This document shows positions 1 through 5,724 of a stretch of DNA of 5,725 nucleotides, piece after piece (the stretch's first letter is position 1; each line of letters opens with the position of its first letter). Made by a program: the position numbers and the translations under genes. The stretch is from Porphyromonadaceae bacterium UBA7087. Its GTDB lineage: Bacteria; Bacteroidota; Bacteroidia; Bacteroidales; Muribaculaceae. Below the pieces are notes generated by a model, which was given only the letters and a program-made list of their open reading frames with translations, was not told where the DNA came from and did no database searches. The stretch lies in contig DKYZ01000027.1 of NCBI GenBank assembly GCA_002493515.1, forward strand, positions 1 to 5,725, in the 5' to 3' direction.

Positions 1-190
1 TAAATTTGTGACAAAATGATTTTTTACCCTCTAACGCATTGAATATCAACCGAATCAACAAATGTTAAAATATATTTCGATATGTTAAATCAAGGAAACA
101 AATCGGCGCGATAAGAGGGTGGCCGCCAGCTTTTTTTTCAAAAATAAAATTGGTCTCACCCTTCCTCCACCCTCGCAGATGACGATTTTT
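1..190. other. Left-edge non-coding region
   Basis: I find no convincing gene here. The stretch is AT-rich with a GC-richer patch around 104-130. It contains a T8 run (131-138) just after a weak GGCG/CGCC pairing (105-108 with 124-127), which could be a poor terminator for a plus-strand gene left of the window. An 8-bp inverted repeat GAGGGTGG/CCACCCTC pairs 115-122 with 167-174 across a 44-nt loop. A small palindrome TTTGT-G-ACAAA lies at 5-15. None of these is strong enough to call as a separate functional element. Confidence 0.5.
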
Positions 191-221
191 TTTGACGGCT
201 CGCCAATATTTTCTAATTTTG
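191..221 (+). promoter_or_regulatory. Bacteroidota-type promoter for the PAP2 phosphatase gene
   Basis: A TTTG box at 191-194 is followed after exactly 19 bases by TAATTTTG at 214-221. This matches the known Bacteroidota primary sigma consensus TTTG-N19-21-TAnnTTTG. Transcription would start near 226-228, giving a leader of about 17 nt before the ATG at 244, which supports that start codon. The -33 box is the end of a T8 run (186-193), so slippage in this run would not alter the spacer. Confidence 0.8.
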
Positions 222-243
222 AACCGACAAATCTAAAATCACA

Positions 244-801
244 ATGAAAAGAATCACTGCCATTTTAGCGGCGCTGGCCCTGGCGCTGCCCTGGAACGCT
301 ATGTCGCAGGAGCCCTCAGGCTCCCGAAAAGCCGTGGCGACATCTACCGATATATGCGTAGTAGCGCTCCCTGTGGCCACTCTGGCGGGCGTTCTCATCG
401 CCAAAGACTGGAAAGGTCTCGCCGAAGGAGCCATAACTGCCGGAGCAACTGCCGCAGCAACGTTGATATTGAAATATTCCATAAAGGAATTGCGTCCTGA
501 CGGAAGCAACACCCACTCATTCCCCTCGGGACACACGTCGGTGAGTTTTGCCACAGCCACATTCCTTCAGAAAAGATACGGATGGAAATTCGGTGTTCCG
601 GCATATGCCGTGGCCGGCTACGTGGCATGGGGGCGCGTCTTTGCAAGGAAACACCATTGGTGGGACGCGGCTGCCGGCGCCCTCATAGGAGCTGGATGTG
701 CTTTTGTCTTCACCACCCCCTTCGCCCGCGACCACGAGCTCTCCATCACTCCAATGGCCGACTGCTGCTATACCGGAGTATCGGCACAGCTTACTTTCTG
801 A
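244..801 (+). CDS. Exported PAP2-family phosphatase
   Basis: This 185-residue protein has all three motifs of the PAP2 acid phosphatase superfamily: K77-x6-R84-P85, P94-S-G-H97, and R131-x5-H137-x3-D141. By family knowledge H137 is the phosphohistidine nucleophile and H97 and D141 assist catalysis. The residue before R131 is Gly instead of the usual Ser. Residues 1-21 form a signal peptide with likely cleavage at AMS|Q, followed by hydrophobic segments at about 37-54, 60-76, 116-132 and 142-158. The active site should face the periplasm. Likely substrates are lipid phosphates or pyrophosphates (undecaprenyl pyrophosphate, phosphatidic acid, lipid A phosphate), but the sequence does not say which. 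The tail (164-185) is beta-like and ends in Phe, unlike classic PAP2 enzymes. The gene is monocistronic, with its own promoter and a hairpin downstream. Family assignment is firm; substrate is unknown. Confidence 0.93.
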   Translation: MKRITAILAALALALPWNAMSQEPSGSRKAVATSTDICVVALPVATLAGVLIAKDWKGLAEGAITAGATAAATLILKYSIKELRPDGSNTHSFPSGHTSVSFATATFLQKRYGWKFGVPAYAVAGYVAWGRVFARKHHWWDAAAGALIGAGCAFVFTTPFARDHELSITPMADCCYTGVSAQLTF

Positions 802-826
802 AAAAATCCCTTATCCAATAAAAGAA

Positions 827-867
827 AATCCCCACGCCCGTCCTTTAAAAGACCCGGCGTGGGGATT
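827..867. terminator. Bidirectional terminator between convergent genes
   Basis: A perfect 12-bp stem, AATCCCCACGCC (827-838) with GGCGTGGGGATT (856-867), encloses a 17-nt loop that can add a GTC/GAC pairing (840-842 with 851-853). It sits between the PAP2 stop (801) and the stop of the minus-strand gene (897). Read on the minus strand, the stem is followed by a T-rich tract (complement of 813-826), which makes a good intrinsic terminator. On the plus strand the tail is ATTATATTAT, so termination in that direction may be weaker. Confidence 0.85.
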
Positions 868-896
868 ATATTATGTGTTCAGGCAAGGAAACGCAA

Positions 897-2597
897 TCAG
901 CGCACCATCACCTTCTCGCTTCTGTCGCCCTGGCGACGTATGTAAAGGCCTGCGGGCAGATTGTCGCCCTGCATACGGACTCCGCTGAGGTTATAATATA
1001 CAGCCTCTGCATCCTCACCGGCCTCTATAGAGCCGATTCCAACCATCTTCTTATCGGTGGTGAAAGTGACATTGACAGGAGTCTCACCCCAGAGCACATC
1101 TATCTTCATGTCGACAACGTTGTCCTTGATGGTGCCCTTCAGTGTAACATCAGCCACAATCATGCCGCCGAGGAGCTCAAGGCCCTCTACACCGCCCTCA
1201 TAGAGCGTGCTGCCGTCGCCATTGTCGGTCATGGTCACATTCTCGACTACGATATCGCCAAGAAGCATCGGACCAGCTCCCATGTCGAAGCTGAAGTCAG
1301 GCAGACGGAACGTACAAGTGTTGTCGCCATTTTCGATGATCTCGATTGTGGCCTCCTGGTTCTCGGCAACCACGGCACCCAGCATCTCTATGTTGAGGTA
1401 GCCGGGATATGTCCTGGCCTCGTCGCCGGAGAATGTGAAGGTGTAGGTATGGCTCGACTCTCCATCGAAATCGGCGCCCACAGCATTGTTGACCGTCACC
1501 TTAAGCACATTTCCCTCGAGAATAATGTCAGCAACGGCAGTCTTGCCGCCGCCAAGAAGCACAGCCTCCACAGCGTCGATGGCAGGAACCGCTCCGGCTA
1601 CAGTGTAGTCATAGACTCCATCCTCAACCTTTGCAACCTCAACGCCGCCGACATTCAGGCTGGCAAGACGGGAGAAATATACCATACGGATGTTATCGAC
1701 AGTGATGCTGTTGCCCATACGGATATTCTCAGTGTCGAAGATGTCGTTGGAAGATATGATCACATTCAGTTTCTCGGGAGCCACCTCTGAGAAATACTCC
1801 AGAGGAAGGAGATAGGACGTCCATCCCTCGGCACCGGGAGTGATATACTCAATGGCCTTCGAGATAAGGAGAGCGTCGTCGGAATGAGTCACTTCGCCTC
1901 CCTGGGCAGTCTCTATGCCGAGGATGTTGCGGTCGCGGTCTATCATGGTGGCCTTCACAGTCTCGTCAGACATGGAGTTGTTACCCGGAACGTCAGCCTG
2001 GCTCCAGGTGCCTTTCCAGGTATAGGCCATTACCGTGAACCTGTCGGTATCTTCCGCACCCTCGCCGAGACCGAGCATATAGTCGAATGCGAGTGCGTCG
2101 GGACGAGCTGTGAAAGCCAATCCGCCGAATGTGCCTCCATCCTTGTTGGTCGGAGCGAATGTTGTCCAATCAAGTGTATTCGTGGCCCATGTAGTTCCAA
2201 GCGAAATATAACCCGGCACGATCTGTGTGGCCATAAACGGATTGGGGTTGTTCATCAGCATTACAGCTGTCTCGGAGCCATTGCCGGCGACACGGCTGCC
2301 TACTGCGGTCGTGCCCAGGGCTCCCCAGCCTCCGCCATATTCTTCCTCACGCTCCGCCACTACGCCAAGCACGTTTGATATCACCCATCCCTCGGGCTGC
2401 ATACCATAGTTGGGGTCTTCCAGAAGATCAGGCGACATGTCTGCAACCGCGTCCCTCATCGTAAGATCTGTGCCACATATCGTGTTCCACGGACGGCTGT
2501 CTACCCAGCTTCCCTCGAAACCGGGATTCGGAAGCTGCTGGGCTCCGGCTGCCAGAGCCACGGTGCCCAACGCCAATACATTGAAAACTTTCTTCAT
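897..2597 (-). CDS. Exported multidomain protein: PCMD-like, calycin-like domain, C-terminal sorting-type tail
   Basis: A 566-residue exported protein of unknown function. I take the ATG at 2597 because it opens a clean signal peptide (MKKVFNVLALGTVALAAGA, cleavage before QQLP). An in-frame TTG at 2639 would add 14 Ile-rich residues ahead of it. Residues about 20-310 resemble the PCMD domain (putative carbohydrate metabolism domain, beta-sandwich): the opening LPNPGFEG, a central PDALAFDYMLGLG (166-178) and the closing GNSITVDNIRMVY (295-307) are typical signatures. Residues about 328-389 form a short beta-rich, Ig-like segment. Residues about 396-515 match Bacteroidota calycin-like (lipocalin-type) domains, with the YPGYLNIEM start and paired IEIIENGDNTCTF / VTMTDNGDGSTLY strands. 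Residues about 519-566 look like a type IX-style sorting tail (YYNLSGVRM, LPAGLYI, EKVMVR). It diverges from a second PCMD gene. Family calls are from recognised motifs; ligand binding at the cell surface is inferred. Confidence 0.85.
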   Translation of the reverse strand: MKKVFNVLALGTVALAAGAQQLPNPGFEGSWVDSRPWNTICGTDLTMRDAVADMSPDLLEDPNYGMQPEGWVISNVLGVVAEREEEYGGGWGALGTTAVGSRVAGNGSETAVMLMNNPNPFMATQIVPGYISLGTTWATNTLDWTTFAPTNKDGGTFGGLAFTARPDALAFDYMLGLGEGAEDTDRFTVMAYTWKGTWSQADVPGNNSMSDETVKATMIDRDRNILGIETAQGGEVTHSDDALLISKAIEYITPGAEGWTSYLLPLEYFSEVAPEKLNVIISSNDIFDTENIRMGNSITVDNIRMVYFSRLASLNVGGVEVAKVEDGVYDYTVAGAVPAIDAVEAVLLGGGKTAVADIILEGNVLKVTVNNAVGADFDGESSHTYTFTFSGDEARTYPGYLNIEMLGAVVAENQEATIEIIENGDNTCTFRLPDFSFDMGAGPMLLGDIVVENVTMTDNGDGSTLYEGGVEGLELLGGMIVADVTLKGTIKDNVVDMKIDVLWGETPVNVTFTTDKKMVGIGSIEAGEDAEAVYYNLSGVRMQGDNLPAGLYIRRQGDRSEKVMVR

Positions 2598-2716
2598 GAT
2601 GTTGATTATGATTATTATTGATATTCTCTGTCCATACAATCAGATTGCCATTTTCTTTTTTTTCGGATTATAACACACAGCAAGTGATTTTCTTATCTGT
2701 TTAGTCTTAATCGGCG

Positions 2717-2748
2717 CAAAGTTACAACTAATCCTGCAATTAACCAAA
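2717..2748 (-). promoter_or_regulatory. Promoter of the 566-residue PCMD-calycin gene
   Basis: Read on the minus strand, TTTG (2748-2745) is followed after 20 bases by TAACTTTG (2724-2717), a full match to the Bacteroidota consensus. The start of transcription would be near 2711-2713, leaving an unusually long leader of about 115 nt before the ATG at 2597. The -33 box overlaps an AT palindrome (2746-2762). Confidence 0.82.
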
Positions 2749-2762
2749 TTTTATAAAAATTT
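2746..2762. repeat. AT-rich inverted repeat over the minus-strand -33 box
   Basis: AAATTTT (2746-2752) and AAAATTT (2756-2762) are perfect 7-bp arms around ATA. The left arm covers three bases of the -33 box of the minus-strand promoter. It could be an operator or a bent A/T tract. In such AT-rich DNA chance is a fair explanation. Confidence 0.35.
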
Positions 2763-2823
2763 CAATAAAAAAGGCTTATCTACACCTTGCCGACATTACA
2801 AAGCGCCGCCACTGAGAAAAGAT

Positions 2824-2855
2824 TTTGCCATTGTCATTGTTTTTTTTTAACTTTG
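2824..2855 (+). promoter_or_regulatory. Promoter of the PCMD lipoprotein / barrel / DUF4923 operon
   Basis: TTTG (2824-2827), a 20-base spacer and TAACTTTG (2848-2855) match the Bacteroidota promoter consensus. The -7 box is identical to that of the divergent promoter. The spacer ends in a run of nine T (2840-2848) whose last T is the first base of the -7 box. Transcription would begin near 2860, leaving a leader of about 40 nt to the ATG at 2901. Confidence 0.84.
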
Positions 2856-2881
2856 CCGTCGGCATGGCAAGGGTCATGACC
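2854..2881. repeat. Two small palindromes at the operon transcription start
   Basis: TGCCG-T-CGGCA (2854-2864) straddles the predicted transcription start, and GGTCATGACC (2872-2881) is a perfect 10-bp palindrome in the leader. Their position just after the -7 box is where a repressor site or a leader hairpin could lie. Each is short enough to arise by chance about once in a few hundred bases, so this is only suggestive. Confidence 0.35.
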
Positions 2882-2900
2882 GCCAACACATCTATATTAT

Positions 2901-4028
2901 ATGAGACAACACCTTATTTCATGCCTTATACCGGCTGCAGTGGCTCTGGTGCAGTGCTCGTGTGTACGCGACGAGGCACCAAACGCGGAATGCGACATCC
3001 TGTCGGTATCCCTTCCCGGAGATATCCTCAGCCGACAGCCCGTGATAGGCAACCATGAGATAACAATCATGGTCAACGAGGGAGTGGACATCACCAATCT
3101 CGCCCCTACCTTCACCCTCACCCCCGGGGCCACCATCTCGCCGGAGAGCGGCACAAGCCATAACTTCACCGAGCCGGTGGAATATACGGTCACTTCGGAA
3201 GACGGGGAATGGCACAAGACATACATTGTCGACATCCAGCGTCCCGCCGGAATAACACTGGAATACAGCTTCGACCACGTGCGCCAGATAACATCAAATA
3301 AAGGGACATACTCCTACGATGAGTTCTATGAAGTGGGTACGGACGGAAAAATCTCCCTCACCTGGGCAAGCGCCAACGCCGCATTCGCTCTTACCATGCA
3401 GGGTACCACTCCGGAAACATTCCCCACCTATCAATACACTTCCGGCAAGAAAGGGAGCTGCGTGGCCCTCACCACTCGCTCCACAGGCACTTTCGGAGCT
3501 GCCATGAAGAAACCCATGGCGGCCGGCAACCTCTTCATCGGGGAGTTCGCCATGGCAAACGCCCTTGCCAAACCGCTTGAGGCGACCCACTTCGGCACAC
3601 CCTTCATGAGCGAGCCATTGTCGCTCAGCGGCTCATACATATACAAACCGGGAGAGCAATACTGCGTTCTCGGCGACGACGGCAAGCTTAAGCCTGTAGA
3701 GGGTCAGACCGACGAGTTCAATATCTACGCTGTGTTTTTCGAGGCGACTCCGGAGATGGAATGGCTCGACGGCACCAATGTGATGGCAGCCGACAACCCC
3801 AATATCATAGCCATAGCGGAGATTCCGGAGCCGACCCCATCGGCCAACTGGAAGGATTTCGTCATTCCATTCATCTATCGCGAGGGGAAGACCGTGGATC
3901 CCGAGAAGCTGCGCCAGGGCCGCTACAGCATAACCATAGTGATGTGCTCAAGCAAGAAGGGCGACTTCTTTGCCGGCGCTATCGGAAGCACCCTATACGT
4001 AGACGAGCTGAGCCTGCTCTGCAAATAA
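2901..4028 (+). CDS. PCMD-domain lipoprotein with N-terminal Ig-like domain
   Basis: A 375-residue predicted lipoprotein. The N-terminus is hydrophobic and ends in CSC; the lipidated residue is probably C21 (C19 is the alternative, and neither lipobox is ideal). C21 is followed by VRDEAPNAECDI, a start I recognise from Bacteroidales PCMD lipoproteins. The basic residue plus acidic pair (R23-D24-E25) resembles the lipoprotein export signal that places Bacteroidota lipoproteins on the cell surface. Residues 32-113 form an Ig-like domain of DUF5018 type (GVDITNLAPTFTLTPGATI, ending YTVTSEDGEWHKTYIVDI). Residues about 117-374 are the PCMD domain, with AAGNLFIGEF (207-216), FGTPFMSEPLSLSGSYIYKP (231-250) and the closing GSTLYVDELSLL (362-373). 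PCMD is called a putative carbohydrate metabolism domain, but its activity is not established. It is the first gene of an operon, 22 nt ahead of an outer-membrane barrel gene, so a complex of the two is plausible. Confidence 0.9.
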   Translation: MRQHLISCLIPAAVALVQCSCVRDEAPNAECDILSVSLPGDILSRQPVIGNHEITIMVNEGVDITNLAPTFTLTPGATISPESGTSHNFTEPVEYTVTSEDGEWHKTYIVDIQRPAGITLEYSFDHVRQITSNKGTYSYDEFYEVGTDGKISLTWASANAAFALTMQGTTPETFPTYQYTSGKKGSCVALTTRSTGTFGAAMKKPMAAGNLFIGEFAMANALAKPLEATHFGTPFMSEPLSLSGSYIYKPGEQYCVLGDDGKLKPVEGQTDEFNIYAVFFEATPEMEWLDGTNVMAADNPNIIAIAEIPEPTPSANWKDFVIPFIYREGKTVDPEKLRQGRYSITIVMCSSKKGDFFAGAIGSTLYVDELSLLCK

Positions 4029-4050
4029 ACCCCATAAAAGAAATCCAGAC

Positions 4051-4824
4051 ATGAAAGCGATATATGGAATTTTGACAATGGCTGCCTTGACCGTTTCCTC
4101 TGTGTCCCAGGCGGCTGAAGAGAGCCACAACTCCTTTTTCCAGAAAGACCTCTATACGTTTGAGGCTCTCGCAGGTGTAAACATAGGCGGAGCGGCCCCT
4201 ATCCCTCTTCCGGTGGAAATACGGAAAATAGAGTCATACAACCCCAACCTGAATCTCCAGCTCGGAGGTTCCGTAACCCGCCATTTCTCCACTTCGAGCC
4301 GCTGGGCGGTGCGCATCGGCCTGAATCTGGAGACCAAAGGAATGGAGACGATGGCTAATGTGAAGAACTATGGCATGGAGATCTATCAGGACGGAAAGAA
4401 ACTATCCGGACGCTGGACGGGAAAGGTGCATACGCGCTATCATTCCCAGCAGCTTGTGATTCCGATCGAGGGTGTCTTCGACTGCAGCAGGAAAATATCA
4501 GTCAATCTCGGCCCTTATCTGGCATACGCCTTCCGAAATGATTTCGATGGCTACGTAACCGACGGCTATCTGCGCGAGGGCGACCCGACAGGCAACAAGG
4601 TATCGTTTGACACCGAATCTCGTGCAACATATGATTTCGGCGACTCGCTGCGTGAGTTCCACTGGGGTATCCGCGGAGGGGTCACCTGGAACGCGTACCG
4701 CCATTTCAACGTACACGCCAATCTGACGTGGGGAGCTAACGGGATATTCGAGTCTTCGTTCAAGACGGTATCTTTCGCCCTCTATCCTATATATCTTAAC
4801 CTCGGGTTCGGATACAGGTTCTGA
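4051..4824 (+). CDS. Outer-membrane beta-barrel protein (PorT / OMP_b-brl type)
   Basis: A 257-residue protein with a signal peptide (cleavage after about residue 21, SQA|AEE) and alternating-residue strands throughout the mature part. It begins with TFEALAGVNIGG (36-47) and ends in YLNLGFGYRF with a C-terminal Phe, as expected for insertion by the BAM machinery. The conserved-looking segment PLPVEIRKIESYNPNLNLQ (52-70) follows the first strand; I recall similar PLP..IR.I.SYNP segments in Bacteroidales barrels. The size fits a small 8-10 strand barrel, too small for a TonB-dependent transporter, and there is no plug domain. It lies 22 nt after the PCMD lipoprotein gene with no terminator or promoter between, so the two are almost certainly co-transcribed. 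Role is unknown; an anchor or partner of the lipoprotein is a reasonable inference. Reading the ATG at 4051 gives a good signal peptide. Confidence 0.88.
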   Translation: MKAIYGILTMAALTVSSVSQAAEESHNSFFQKDLYTFEALAGVNIGGAAPIPLPVEIRKIESYNPNLNLQLGGSVTRHFSTSSRWAVRIGLNLETKGMETMANVKNYGMEIYQDGKKLSGRWTGKVHTRYHSQQLVIPIEGVFDCSRKISVNLGPYLAYAFRNDFDGYVTDGYLREGDPTGNKVSFDTESRATYDFGDSLREFHWGIRGGVTWNAYRHFNVHANLTWGANGIFESSFKTVSFALYPIYLNLGFGYRF

Positions 4825-4825
4825 G

Positions 4826-4860
4826 AGTGATTAGTGATTAACTATTAGTGATAAACTATT
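4826..4860. repeat. Tandem heptamer repeat before the DUF4923 gene
   Basis: Five 7-bp units run head to tail with no gap. Two unit types occur, AGTGATT (A) and AACTATT (B), in the order A, A, B, A', B, where A' is AGTGATA. Seen as 14-mers, 4833-4846 and 4847-4860 match at 13 of 14 positions. The array begins two bases after the barrel stop codon and ends five bases before the ATG at 4866, so it fills nearly the whole spacer. Pairing of TAGT with ACTA inside each 14-mer allows small weak hairpins. Function unknown. Confidence 0.85.
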
Positions 4861-4865
4861 GTAAG

Positions 4866-5594
4866 ATGATGAAGATTATCAAAGGGATCGCGCTGACTGC
4901 GGCCCTGCTTGCCGGGGGAGCGGCCGCACAGGCCCAGAATCTCGGCGACATAATTAAGAATACGGTGGAGGGTATATTCACCAGCAGCGACATAACACTT
5001 AAGGATATCACGGGCTCATACCGCACGGACGGTCCGGCGGTATGCTTCAAAAGCGACAATTTCCTGAAGAAGGCCGGTGGTGTGGCTGCGGCTGCGACCG
5101 CCGAGGCCAAGATCGCTCCTTACTACAACCAGTTGGGGCTTAACAACGCCACTATGACCATCAATGGCGACGGCACATTCGAGCTCGGGCTGAAGATGCT
5201 GACGCTTAGCGGCAACATAACCGAAGGGAGCGAGAAAGGAACGTTCGATTTCCAGTTCATGGCCTTCAACACCATTCCGCTCTCAACGGTAAAGGGATAT
5301 GTGGAGAAGAGTGTGGGAAGTGTCAACGTGATGTTTGACGCCACCAAACTGAAGACGCTTCTTGCGGGTATCTCCAAAATCGTCAACATCAAGTCGCTCA
5401 ACGCCATAAACGAGATTCTCGGCATGTATGACGGCATATGCATCGGTTTCAGGCTGAAGAAGACTGGCGATACGTCCGGCTCCAAAACCAGCTCGCCCTC
5501 CAAGCCCCAGAATGGCGGCTCATCTGGCGGCTCATCCGACAGCACAAGCAAGAGCGGCCTCGACGCCCTTCGTGACATCCTCAACCGCCGCTGA
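4866..5594 (+). CDS. DUF4923 family exported protein
   Basis: A 242-residue exported protein that I recognise as DUF4923 (Bacteroidales, likely lipocalin-like beta structure; no known function). I chose the ATG at 4866 (4869 equally possible) because a signal peptide follows at once (cleavage after AQA, residue 23). An upstream in-frame GTG at 4848 lies inside the heptamer repeat and is unlikely. The family signature is clear: GSYRTDGPAVCFKSDNFLKK (50-69), then AGGVAAAATAEAKIAPYYNQ (70-89), NNATMTINGDGTFEL, and a late FRLKK strand. The tail (about 200-242) is a Ser/Gly/Lys-rich linker, low in complexity, ending in a short helix-like GLDALRDILNRR. The gene follows the barrel gene by 41 nt without a visible promoter or terminator, so it is probably the third gene of the operon. 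It may be a periplasmic or envelope binding protein; that is inference. Confidence 0.88.
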   Translation: MMKIIKGIALTAALLAGGAAAQAQNLGDIIKNTVEGIFTSSDITLKDITGSYRTDGPAVCFKSDNFLKKAGGVAAAATAEAKIAPYYNQLGLNNATMTINGDGTFELGLKMLTLSGNITEGSEKGTFDFQFMAFNTIPLSTVKGYVEKSVGSVNVMFDATKLKTLLAGISKIVNIKSLNAINEILGMYDGICIGFRLKKTGDTSGSKTSSPSKPQNGGSSGGSSDSTSKSGLDALRDILNRR

Positions 5595-5613
5595 CCCCTC
5601 CCCTCTCAATCCA

Positions 5614-5654
5614 TTGGCGGCGCTGCCCGACATCCTTCCGGGCAGCGCCGCCAA
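5614..5654 (+). terminator. Intrinsic terminator of the operon
   Basis: A perfect 16-bp GC-rich stem (arms 5614-5629 and 5639-5654, TTGGCGGCGCTGCCCG and its complement) closes on a 9-nt loop. It begins 20 bases after the DUF4923 stop. The following tract is ACTTTAACCATTATTTTT, so the main U-run (5668-5672) sits about 13 nt beyond the stem. Very strong folding makes an end-of-operon role likely despite the displaced U-tract. Confidence 0.85.
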
Positions 5655-5716
5655 ACTTTAACCATTATTTTTCCAAACGAGACCGATAGGGAATCGCCAA
5701 AAAATGAAGTTGTTTC

Positions 5717-5724
5717 TACTTTTG
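5717..5724 (+). promoter_or_regulatory. Possible -7 box for a gene right of the window
   Basis: TACTTTTG matches the Bacteroidota TAnnTTTG box one base from the window edge. No TTTG lies 19-21 bases upstream, so only half the promoter consensus is present. It follows the operon terminator and an AT-rich spacer, where a promoter for the next gene would be expected. Confidence 0.4.

Larger units (their letters stand above)
2598..2900. promoter_or_regulatory. Divergent intergenic control region
   Basis: This 303-bp AT-rich spacer separates two divergent PCMD genes and holds no gene. From left to right it contains the long leader of the minus-strand gene (about 2598-2711, including an A8 run read on that strand at 2663-2656), the minus-strand promoter (2717-2748), a 75-bp stretch between the two -33 boxes, the plus-strand promoter (2824-2855) and a leader of about 40 nt for the plus-strand operon. 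The hexamer TTGCCG occurs both upstream of the plus promoter (2787-2792) and overlapping its -7 box (2853-2858). No known operator was recognised. Confidence 0.75.

Noticed and set aside
5..15. TTTGT-G-ACAAA as a CRP/FNR-type site
   Set aside because: CRP/FNR half-sites are separated by several bases, while these arms are one base apart. No promoter or gene nearby is positioned to use the site.
115..174. Eight-bp inverted repeat GAGGGTGG/CCACCCTC as a structured RNA or terminator
   Set aside because: The loop is 44 nt, no U-run follows the second arm closely, and no promoter drives the region. Chance or a relic is as likely.
873..1790. Plus-strand 305-codon open frame opposite the PCMD-calycin gene
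   Set aside because: It lies wholly antisense to a gene with a signal peptide, recognisable domains and a perfect promoter. Its own translation shows no family motif or export signal, and there is no promoter at its start. The same holds for the plus-strand frame at 1884-2378.
2598..2639. TTG start at 2639 for the minus-strand gene
   Set aside because: It adds an Ile-rich stretch before an otherwise textbook signal peptide beginning MKKVFNVLAL. The ATG at 2597 is the better start.
3294..3590. Minus-strand frames inside the operon genes (also at 2897-3278, 4498-4716 and 5123-5584)
   Set aside because: They are shadows of well-supported plus-strand genes, with no promoters or recognisable domains.
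4826..4860. CRISPR-like repeat
   Set aside because: The units are 7 bp and contiguous, with no spacers and no cas genes nearby.
4848..4865. GTG start at 4848 for the DUF4923 gene
   Set aside because: The codon lies within the heptamer repeat and would add MINYCK ahead of the signal peptide. The ATG pair at 4866/4869 gives a normal exported N-terminus.
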